Shown piece by piece: positions 1 to 4,988 of a stretch of 6,717 nt of DNA; within the stretch, counting starts at the first letter, position 1; every line of letters starts with the position of its first letter. Location of the stretch: NCBI GenBank assembly GCA_000435495.1, contig FR884028.1:28921-35637 (forward strand), given 5' to 3'. The DNA is from Firmicutes bacterium CAG:552. GTDB taxonomy: Bacteria; Bacillota; Clostridia; Christensenellales; Pumilibacteraceae. The position numbers and the translations under genes are program-made. The notes under the pieces were generated by a model. The model had not been told where the DNA came from and ran no database searches. It was given only the letters and a program-made list of their open reading frames with translations.

Positions 1-1436
1 GAAGAGCGGACATAGTAAGGCGAATGATGGCTAAGAAAAAAGCCGACGCCATGCAAAAAGAACGAATTATATTTATTAACGGCACTGTGGACGAATACGG
101 CAGAGAGACAATCGGATGTGTACGTAACGGGGTGCCGGAGGCTACCGCAAACAAAATTTTCGACGACATGACATCGTTTGCGTCATATGCGTTTAATAAG
201 TCCCACGCCGCCGCATACGCAGTGCTTTCATATCAGACTGCATACTTAAAGAGATATCATACCGTAGAGTTTATAACTGCGGTTCTTAACGACCGAATTA
301 CGTCGATAGAAGAAATAACAAATTATCTTACCTATCTCAAAAACAGGAATATCCCTGTATATCCTCCTAATATTAACAAGTCGTATGCGGATTTTTCGGT
401 AGAAAACGGCGGAGTGCGAATAGGTATGGCGGCAATAAAAAACGTCGGTTTCGCCGTGGTAAACGAGATAGTCAAGGAGCGAGAAGAAAACGGCGACTTT
501 AAGTCCTTCGATAAGTTTGTCGAACGTATGCTTACTCGTAGCAAAAAGGCGAAAGACGCAGGAGAAGCAATATCGCTAATTAACAAAAAAATGCTAGAAA
601 ATCTCATTTATGCAGGTACATTTGATACTTTCGGCTATAACCGTAGCGAGCTTATAGCGGTCTACGATACAGTACTCGACAGAGTGGCAAAAGACGTAAA
701 CGCAAAAGCAAGCGGACAGTTTTCTTTTTTCGATATGGAAGAGTGTCCGTCTACCGAAATACCTCGCCGCAGAGAATTTTCTCAAGCGGATAAGCTAAGG
801 TGGGAAAAAGCAGTGTCCGGAGTTTATCTAACGGGACATCCGTTAGAAGAATATCGCTCCAAAATGAAAGAATACCAGTACGACAGTTCGTCGTTGACGT
901 TTACCGACGAAGACGGTAACCTTTCGACCGAACTAAGCGACAAAACGATAACACTCGGCGGTATGCTTGTCGAAGCAGATAAGAGGTACTCGAAGAGCGG
1001 CAGAGAGTTCGGTATGGGCAAGCTTGAAGACCTTAACGGAAGCGTAGATCTTATGGTGGTTGGCTTTAAATGGAATAATATAAAGCCTATTTGGAGTAAG
1101 GACCAGATGGTAACGCTTACAGGCAAAGTATCTCTCAAAGAAGACAGTGTTACGTTTTTCGTCGATGCGATGCAGCCGTGGGGCTACGTCGAAAGCGAAA
1201 AGATAAAGATGCTGTGCGTATATATGAACTTCAGTCAGATCGAGCCTACTACACTCGATAAAGTGGGCGAAGTGTTAAACGCTTACCCGGGTAAGGACGA
1301 GGTTTATATCAAAGATCTTGACGACGGTTCGGTGTCAAAGATAAAGACTACCGTAAACGCATGCGAGATGATAAGAGCGGAGCTTTACGGTGTGGACGGA
1401 GTAAAGGACGTAGGTATATACGACAAAATAAGGTAA
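1..1436 (+). CDS. dnaE: DNA polymerase III alpha subunit, 3' part (5' end outside window)
   Basis: This is the C-terminal part of the replicative DNA polymerase. The reading frame is open to the left edge (codons before the first ATG at 24 read RADIVRR), so the ATG is internal and the catalytic PHP and palm regions lie outside the window. Visible parts, counted from the ATG at 24, are the end of the fingers domain (FNKSHAAAYAVLSYQTAYLK, residues 57-76), a helix-hairpin-helix region (GMAAIKNVGFAVVNEIV, 134-150), a clamp-binding-like motif QFSFF (232-236, about 717-731), a GVYLTGHPL segment (266-274) and an OB-fold (about 307-390) starting ITLGGMLVEADKR. The last 80 residues are a poorly conserved C-terminal domain. 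Stop TAA is at 1434-1436. The OB-fold with the FNKSHAAAYA fingers indicates DnaE rather than PolC. No clear intrinsic terminator follows, so read-through toward pfkA is possible. Confidence 0.96.
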   Translation, partial: RADIVRRMMAKKKADAMQKERIIFINGTVDEYGRETIGCVRNGVPEATANKIFDDMTSFASYAFNKSHAAAYAVLSYQTAYLKRYHTVEFITAVLNDRITSIEEITNYLTYLKNRNIPVYPPNINKSYADFSVENGGVRIGMAAIKNVGFAVVNEIVKEREENGDFKSFDKFVERMLTRSKKAKDAGEAISLINKKMLENLIYAGTFDTFGYNRSELIAVYDTVLDRVAKDVNAKASGQFSFFDMEECPSTEIPRRREFSQADKLRWEKAVSGVYLTGHPLEEYRSKMKEYQYDSSSLTFTDEDGNLSTELSDKTITLGGMLVEADKRYSKSGREFGMGKLEDLNGSVDLMVVGFKWNNIKPIWSKDQMVTLTGKVSLKEDSVTFFVDAMQPWGYVESEKIKMLCVYMNFSQIEPTTLDKVGEVLNAYPGKDEVYIKDLDDGSVSKIKTTVNACEMIRAELYGVDGVKDVGIYDKIR

Positions 1437-1718
1437 GCCGAACGAGCTGCTTGGTTTACAAGCGGTCACAATCCGTTGCGATCTGCGAAACAATACGGAA
1501 TTAAGCGAGGCAAAGCGGATTTGTTGCTTGGATTTTACATACAGAGCTGTCCGGAAAAAATATGGCGGCTATGACGGTACAACTCAAAGAAGTTTGAAAG
1601 GCTGCTACGTGTATGAGTTTTTGTGACAAAAGTCTAATCGTTTAAACGTCTGAGATTTTTTCGGAGTCAATCGTTTTGCGATTGTCAATACTATAAAGAT
1701 GAAAAGGAGAATTCTACT
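1437..1718 (+). other. dnaE-pfkA intergenic region with small hairpins
   Basis: No gene or known RNA is recognised in these 282 bases. A 7-bp hairpin (CTGCTTG 1447-1453 with CAAGCGG 1459-1465, one T-G pair) lies just after dnaE but has no U-tract. A 10-bp palindrome CGTTTAAACG sits at 1639-1648. A hairpin CAATCG-TTTTG-CGATTG (1668-1684) lies 18 bases before the pfkA ribosome binding site and could influence translation or mRNA stability. No convincing -35/-10 pair was found. TATAAA at 1692-1697 lacks a matching -35 element. Whether pfkA has its own promoter here or is transcribed from dnaE cannot be decided by eye. Confidence 0.4.
1702..1710 (+). promoter_or_regulatory. pfkA ribosome binding site
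   Basis: AAAAGGAGA lies about 8 bases before the ATG at 1719. It is a strong Shine-Dalgarno sequence at standard spacing and fixes the start codon, because the protein then begins MKRIAVLTSGGDAPGMN and aligns with family members from residue 1. Confidence 0.85.
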
Positions 1719-2711
1719 ATGAAAAGAATTGCGGTATTAACGAGCGGCGGCGACGCTCCGGGAATGAACGCATCCATAAGAGCGGTAGTAAGATACGGGA
1801 TAAATGCGGGACTCGAAGTGTACGGAATAGAAAGAGGATATGCAGGACTGTTAGACAACGTGTTCGTTCCGCTTAATATGCGCAGCGTTTCGGATATCGT
1901 TCAGCGAGGCGGTACGATGCTACGAACCGCACGTTCTAAGGAATTTGCCACACCGCAAGGATTGGAACTTGCCATAAGATTTCTTAAAAAGAGGGAGATA
2001 GACGGACTGATCGTCATCGGCGGCGACGGCAGTATGAGGGGTGCGGAAACGCTCAGCAAAGCGGGATTTCCGACGATAGGAATACCGGGGACCATAGACA
2101 ACGATTTGGCGTATACACAGTATACATTGGGATTCGATACGGCGTGCAATACGGTTCTTGACGCAATAAATAAGCTACGTGATACAATGAGTTCGCACGA
2201 TCGTATTTGCATAATAGAAGTTATGGGACGCAACTGCGGCGACATAGCGCTGCAAGCGGGATTAGGCGGCGGTGCAGAAATAATACTTGTGCCTGAAATT
2301 CCCACTACGTACGAGCAAATTTCCGACAGATTACGAGAAGACCGACGCAAAGGTAAGTACAGTAGCATAATAGTAATAGCCGAAGGCGCCGGCAAAGCGG
2401 AAGACTTGCAAAAACGTATAAAAGACGACTTGGGAGCGTCGGTAAGAGCAACAGTGCTCGGACATCTCCAACGAGGCGGCTCTCCGTCATGCAGAGACAG
2501 GTATTTAGGCACGACGTGGGGCGTACAGGCGGTTAAGCTTCTTCTCGAGGGTAAAAGCGACAGAGTAGTGGGCATAGTGGACGAAAAGTTTGTAGACTAC
2601 GACATTTGCGAAGCATTAAAGATGGAGCGGGTATTTGACAGAGATCTGTACGAGATGGCAGATATAGTGTCTAATTCGGTATCCGTGCCGCTGATAAGCG
2701 AAATAGATTAG
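1719..2711 (+). CDS. pfkA: ATP-dependent 6-phosphofructokinase
   Basis: This enzyme phosphorylates fructose 6-phosphate to fructose 1,6-bisphosphate, the committed step of glycolysis, in the cytoplasm. The 330-aa length is close to the usual 320 for bacterial PfkA, and residue numbering matches the E. coli enzyme through the core. GGDAPGMN (10-17) and GGDGS (101-105) form the nucleotide site. Gly104 and Gly124 indicate use of ATP; PPi-dependent relatives have Asp and Lys there. PGTIDND (123-129) carries the catalytic Asp127. Substrate contacts Arg162, MGR 169-171, Glu222, Arg243, His249 and Arg252 are all present. Effector-site residues Arg21, Arg25, Arg154, Glu187 and Lys213 are kept, with Lys at 211 in place of Arg and the Arg54 equivalent shifted by one, so ADP/PEP allostery is plausible but may be altered. 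Placement after dnaE is common in Clostridia, where pyk often follows; here pyk is absent and a signalling gene follows instead. Confidence 0.97.
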   Translation: MKRIAVLTSGGDAPGMNASIRAVVRYGINAGLEVYGIERGYAGLLDNVFVPLNMRSVSDIVQRGGTMLRTARSKEFATPQGLELAIRFLKKREIDGLIVIGGDGSMRGAETLSKAGFPTIGIPGTIDNDLAYTQYTLGFDTACNTVLDAINKLRDTMSSHDRICIIEVMGRNCGDIALQAGLGGGAEIILVPEIPTTYEQISDRLREDRRKGKYSSIIVIAEGAGKAEDLQKRIKDDLGASVRATVLGHLQRGGSPSCRDRYLGTTWGVQAVKLLLEGKSDRVVGIVDEKFVDYDICEALKMERVFDRDLYEMADIVSNSVSVPLISEID

Positions 2712-2896
2712 CTTAAGGCAGGCGCAAAAAACGACGTGTAATGTGTAACGATAGCCGTACCGCTATAGCATGGCTATGAGTAATACAGATGTTACGTACC
2801 CAAAAAACGAGATATGTAAAACGTGGTTTTAAAGAACGACGAGGAGTGGCGTATGAATGCGTACATGCCTTACAAAATCGCTTATGTATTTTGCAC

Positions 2897-2924
2897 GCAG
2901 ATATTATAGTGCAGATATTATAGT
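2897..2924. repeat. Two perfect tandem copies of a 14-bp unit
   Basis: GCAGATATTATAGT occurs at 2897-2910 and again directly at 2911-2924, with no mismatch and no spacer. It lies about 60 bp upstream of the -35 element of the diguanylate cyclase promoter. Each unit contains TATTAT/TATAGT on the + strand and TATAAT on the - strand, but no matching -35 was found for either. It could be a duplicated regulator site or a recent slippage duplication. Confidence 0.8.
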
Positions 2925-2982
2925 ATCGTAAGGATGTTTTTAGACTAAAATGCGATAATGTTTAAATTATTATGTAGATTGC

Positions 2983-3011
2983 TTGACAGTACATTCCTTT
3001 TAGTGTAAAAT
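2983..3011 (+). promoter_or_regulatory. Sigma-A promoter of the diguanylate cyclase gene
   Basis: TTGACA (2983-2988) is followed by a 17-bp spacer and TAAAAT (3006-3011), one mismatch from the full consensus pair. Transcription would start near 3018, giving a leader of about 54 bases. The gene is thus likely expressed independently of pfkA. Confidence 0.8.
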
Positions 3012-3063
3012 AACTATACGCTGTCACAAAATTTAAGAAATTATGCTTAAAATCGTTGCGCAT

Positions 3064-3070
3064 GGGAGGA
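3064..3070 (+). promoter_or_regulatory. Ribosome binding site of the diguanylate cyclase gene, unusually close to the ATG
   Basis: GGGAGGA is a strong Shine-Dalgarno, but its GGAGG core (3065-3069) ends only 2 bases before the ATG at 3072. An in-frame TTG at 3081 would be 11 bases away. Upstream extension in frame is blocked by TAA at 3048 with no start codon between. Either initiation is inefficient at the ATG, or TTG is used. Confidence 0.6.
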
Positions 3071-3071
3071 A

Positions 3072-4310
3072 ATGCCGAAGTTGAGTGACAAAAAGCCGAA
3101 TAGCGAAGTAAAGAATTTCGAAGTATTGGAAGATTGCCGCAAGTTTACCCGTTATGATAAAAAAGTCGAAGACTGCGAAAAGTATCTATATCGACTTAAT
3201 TTGAAGTATATGGTGGCGGTATCGATTGTGGTGTTTGCCACAAATTTGTTTTGGTTCGTATTTGACACCGTAAAAGGCGTGGGATACGCAAAATATCACG
3301 ACTTGTCTACCGTTGCAATAATGGTAATGATTTGCGCATCGATAGCGATGCTTGCGCTGACTCAGTACAAACAAGTCGGCGATAAAGTTATACGTTACTC
3401 GATGTTTGCGTATTATTTGTTGCTTATAGCCGAAGTTACGATACTTATGATAAATCGAGACGCAAATATCTACGCTATACTTAAAGAGTATATTCCCGAA
3501 GAGAAATTGTCCGAAGCGTACGGATATGTAGGAATATCGATAGCGTCGTTATACTTGTTTGCTCGCGCACTCACTCCGTCGCCAAAAAAGATAGACGGTA
3601 TCATGTTTTATGCGGCAATAGCAGTAAATTTGCTTATTCCGGCTATTTTGCAAAAAGGTAGTTTGTACGGATTCTTTAGCGAAGTGATTTTAAGAATCGG
3701 CGTAATATCCGTATATATCAACCAACGCAACCATGCGATGCGAATAGGTCGTCAAAACATTAAGCTGAATTTGGCTAACGACAAGTTGGAAAGTATGGCG
3801 TACGTTGACGTGCTTACCGGTACGTTCAACCGCCGTGCGCTTATCGAATACGCAAAGCGCATCGACGCAGACAAAGAAGTAAGGACTTTTGGCGTAATTT
3901 TAATTGACGTAGACGATTTCAAGAGTTACAACGACACTCACTCGCACGTAAAGGGCGACGACGCACTGGCTGCCGTAAGCGGGGCAATAAACGGAGTGTT
4001 GTTTAAGCGAGGATTGTCGCTGTTTAGGTACGGCGGCGAAGAATTTTTGATACTTTTGCCCGATTGCGACGAAAAGACTTTACTCGATATAGCCAAGGAA
4101 GTGAGAAGAGTGGTAAAGGGACTAAAGATAAAGCGAGACGACGGCAAGCGTCAATATTTGACCATTACTTGCGGCGTTGCTAACGAGGCAGCGACTATGG
4201 ATAACGTCAACGAGCTGTACTTTATCACCGCTGCGGACAAACAAATGTATGTCGGCAAAAACAAAGGTAAAGACTGCGTGGCGTTCGGCGGCGAAATAGT
4301 TGACAGATAG
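3072..4310 (+). CDS. Six-helix membrane diguanylate cyclase (GGDEF domain)
   Basis: The protein (412 aa) is predicted to make cyclic di-GMP from two GTP at the inner face of the membrane. A charged N-terminal segment (1-45) is followed by about six hydrophobic helices (roughly 46-67, 78-96, 107-127, 150-166, 174-192, 199-215), a linker helix (217-245) and a C-terminal GGDEF domain. The domain shows DVLTGTFNRR (246-255), IDVDDFKSYND (278-288) with the metal-binding Asp279, HVKGDDAL (292-299) and GGEEF (321-325), so it should be active. The RxxD inhibitory I-site expected five residues before GGEEF reads KRGL, so product inhibition through this site is likely lost. The membrane part matches no sensor family I can name; it may detect a membrane or small-molecule signal. 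It has its own promoter and a terminator. The start could be TTG at 3081 instead of ATG 3072 because of ribosome-site spacing. It lies directly before a c-di-GMP riboswitch operon. Confidence 0.93.
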   Translation: MPKLSDKKPNSEVKNFEVLEDCRKFTRYDKKVEDCEKYLYRLNLKYMVAVSIVVFATNLFWFVFDTVKGVGYAKYHDLSTVAIMVMICASIAMLALTQYKQVGDKVIRYSMFAYYLLLIAEVTILMINRDANIYAILKEYIPEEKLSEAYGYVGISIASLYLFARALTPSPKKIDGIMFYAAIAVNLLIPAILQKGSLYGFFSEVILRIGVISVYINQRNHAMRIGRQNIKLNLANDKLESMAYVDVLTGTFNRRALIEYAKRIDADKEVRTFGVILIDVDDFKSYNDTHSHVKGDDALAAVSGAINGVLFKRGLSLFRYGGEEFLILLPDCDEKTLLDIAKEVRRVVKGLKIKRDDGKRQYLTITCGVANEAATMDNVNELYFITAADKQMYVGKNKGKDCVAFGGEIVDR

Positions 4311-4335
4311 ATAACAAAAATGCAGTAATTTTCGG

Positions 4336-4367
4336 GCAACGAACGAGAATAAAGTTCGTTGCTTTTT
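4336..4367 (+). terminator. Intrinsic terminator of the diguanylate cyclase gene
   Basis: A perfect 9-bp stem, GCAACGAAC (4336-4344) with GTTCGTTGC (4354-4362), has a 9-base loop and is followed directly by TTTTT (4363-4367). It lies 25 bases after the stop codon and separates this unit from the riboswitch operon. Confidence 0.9.
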
Positions 4368-4585
4368 ATATCTATATATAGAGTAAAGTTCTTAGTAAAA
4401 ATGATTAGATGCGATGGCAAGCAAAAGTTCAGCGGTATATGGTTGTATTTATCTAAAGGACAGGTACGAAAAAATAAGCAAAGGAAGAGGACGGATACAG
4501 CTTGTATCGTAAGCATAACGGCAAAAAGCGGATTATACAAGGAGCGTAAACGGTGTAGGATAGTTAAGAAAGGGGAATAATAAAC
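4368..4585. other. Intergenic stretch with no recognised gene
   Basis: Open frames crossing this stretch on both strands lack ribosome binding sites, start inside the upstream terminator or overlap the riboswitch, and their translations are rich in Lys/Arg or low-complexity without family features. I see no RNA gene here. Composition becomes increasingly A-rich toward the phased A-tracts that begin at 4586. Confidence 0.5.
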
Positions 4586-4641
4586 AAAAACCGACAAAAA
4601 ACGCAGATAAATAGGAAAAAAATAGAAAAAAGTCGAAAAAA
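4586..4641 (+). promoter_or_regulatory. Phased A-tracts (predicted curved DNA / UP-like element) upstream of riboswitch promoter
   Basis: Runs of 5 to 7 adenines start at 4586, 4596, 4616, 4626 and 4636, that is at exact 10-bp steps with one step (4606) interrupted by GATAAAT. A-tracts in helical phase are known to bend DNA, and A-rich sequence just upstream of -35 can bind the RNA polymerase alpha subunit. The array ends three bases before the -35 element at 4645. The bending and its effect on promoter strength are inferred. Confidence 0.6.
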
Positions 4642-4644
4642 TGC

Positions 4645-4673
4645 TTGACATGAAAGTTACAGTAATATATAAT
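4645..4673 (+). promoter_or_regulatory. Perfect-consensus sigma-A promoter of the riboswitch operon
   Basis: TTGACA (4645-4650), a 17-bp spacer and TATAAT (4668-4673) match the housekeeping consensus at every position. Transcription should start near 4680, about 40 bases before the aptamer. Such a strong promoter suggests that control occurs after initiation, at the riboswitch terminator. Confidence 0.92.
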
Positions 4674-4716
4674 ATGCTTGAGTGGCAAAGCGTTAGTATT
4701 AATGTTTGTTGCTCGC

Positions 4717-4800
4717 ATACGAATATGGCAAAGCCGTCGTGAGGCGGTGACGCAAAGCCAAGGGACTTGCAAAAGTCAGCCCGGTTGCAATTGATTGACG
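4717..4800 (+). promoter_or_regulatory. Cyclic di-GMP class I riboswitch aptamer (GEMM-I)
   Basis: This RNA element binds the second messenger c-di-GMP. It has the family signatures in order: GGCAAAGCC (4727-4735); a 5-bp hairpin CCGTC/GGCGG (4734-4738 with 4743-4747, one T-G pair) capped by the GNRA loop GTGA; the hallmark GACGCAAAGCC (4749-4759); a second hairpin GACTT/AAGTC (4764-4768 with 4773-4777) with loop GCAA and outer G-C pairs; and the closing AGCCCGGTTGC (4778-4788). C4788 probably corresponds to the ligand-pairing C92 of the Vibrio Vc2 aptamer, with its partner G near 4727-4728. The closing P1 helix is not obvious; ACGAATA (4719-4725) pairs perfectly with TATTCGT (4803-4809) inside the terminator. 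It is followed by an overlapping terminator and two genes. Exact ends are approximate. Confidence 0.93.
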
Positions 4801-4829
4801 ATTATTCGTCAAGGTTGCAGCTTTTTTTT
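4784..4829 (+). terminator. Riboswitch expression-platform terminator
   Basis: The lower stem pairs GTTGCAA (4784-4790) with TTGCAGC (4815-4821, one T-G pair). After a 4x2 internal loop, the upper stem pairs TTGACGA (4795-4801) with TCGTCAA (4806-4812) around loop TTAT. Eight T follow (4822-4829). The 5' arm uses the last aptamer bases GGTTGC, including the presumed ligand-contact C4788. Without the lower stem the upper hairpin is nine bases away from the U-tract and should not terminate. Aptamer folding with ligand should therefore prevent termination, making c-di-GMP an activator of the downstream genes. This direction is inferred from base pairing. Confidence 0.87.
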
Positions 4830-4972
4830 ATGTCTTTACACTGTAATCGCTCGATAAGTAGCGACGTCAGCAAATTATGCGCCTAATATGGCATTACAAC
4901 AGGCATTACGGCGTAAGTTTAAAGAGGCAGACAGCAGACGAAGTTTTTTCGGTAACGGACATTCCGCACCCT
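4830..4972 (+). other. Leader segment between riboswitch terminator and first gene
   Basis: About 140 transcribed bases separate the U-tract from the ribosome binding site. They include a hairpin TCGCT/AGCGA (4847-4851 with 4860-4864) and a direct repeat GGCATTAC at 4890-4897 and 4902-4909 (12-bp step). No second promoter with good -35 and -10 elements was found; TTTACA at 4835-4840 has no matching -10. Confidence 0.45.
4890..4909. repeat. Short direct repeat GGCATTAC, two copies
   Basis: GGCATTAC at 4890-4897 recurs at 4902-4909 with four intervening bases. It lies in the untranslated leader and could be a protein-binding site on DNA or RNA; nothing else supports a function. Confidence 0.5.
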
Positions 4973-4980
4973 AAAAGGAG
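4973..4980 (+). promoter_or_regulatory. Ribosome binding site of the EAL-like gene
   Basis: AAAAGGAG lies 8 bases before the ATG at 4989, a strong site at optimal spacing that fixes this start. Confidence 0.85.
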
Positions 4981-4988
4981 TTAAAACA

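Larger units (their letters stand above)
2712..3071 (+). other. pfkA-GGDEF intergenic region
   Basis: This 360-base gap holds no recognised gene. From left to right: a set of alternating arms ATAGC/GCTAT (2751-2777) that can fold in two ways (ATAGCC 2751-2756 with GGCTAT 2772-2777, or ATAGC 2751-2755 with GCTAT 2762-2766); a possible 18-codon ORF at 2853-2909 with a good Shine-Dalgarno (GAGGAG 2841-2846); a perfect tandem 14-bp repeat (2897-2924); and the promoter for the diguanylate cyclase (2983-3011). No U-tract terminator for pfkA is visible. Confidence 0.5.

Noticed and set aside
24..26. ATG at 24 as the start of dnaE
   Set aside because: The frame is open to the left edge and the upstream codons (RADIVRR) continue the polymerase sequence, so the gene is cut by the window.
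1447..1465. Hairpin after dnaE as an intrinsic terminator
   Set aside because: The stem has 7 pairs but no following U-tract.
1507..1528. A second GEMM riboswitch upstream of pfkA, suggested by GGCAAAGC
   Set aside because: The hallmark GACGCAAAGCC, the GNRA hairpin and the closing segment are absent.
1901..2575. 224-aa open frame on the - strand inside pfkA
   Set aside because: It lies opposite a highly conserved enzyme gene, has no family features and reflects codon bias of the + strand.
2917..2945. - strand promoter with TATAAT in the tandem repeat
   Set aside because: The -35 position reads GTCTAA at the right spacing, and no - strand gene follows.
4359..4580. 73-aa open frame on the + strand
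   Set aside because: It would start at a TTG inside the terminator stem, has no ribosome site and gives a Lys/Arg-rich sequence with no recognisable features.
4151..4651. 166-aa open frame on the - strand across the cyclase end, terminator and A-tracts
   Set aside because: It overlaps a conserved GGDEF C-terminus, the intrinsic terminator and the phased A-tracts, and its translation is low-complexity without a plausible ribosome site.
4533..4772. 79-aa open frame on the - strand over the riboswitch
   Set aside because: It runs antisense through the promoter and conserved aptamer, which explain the sequence better.
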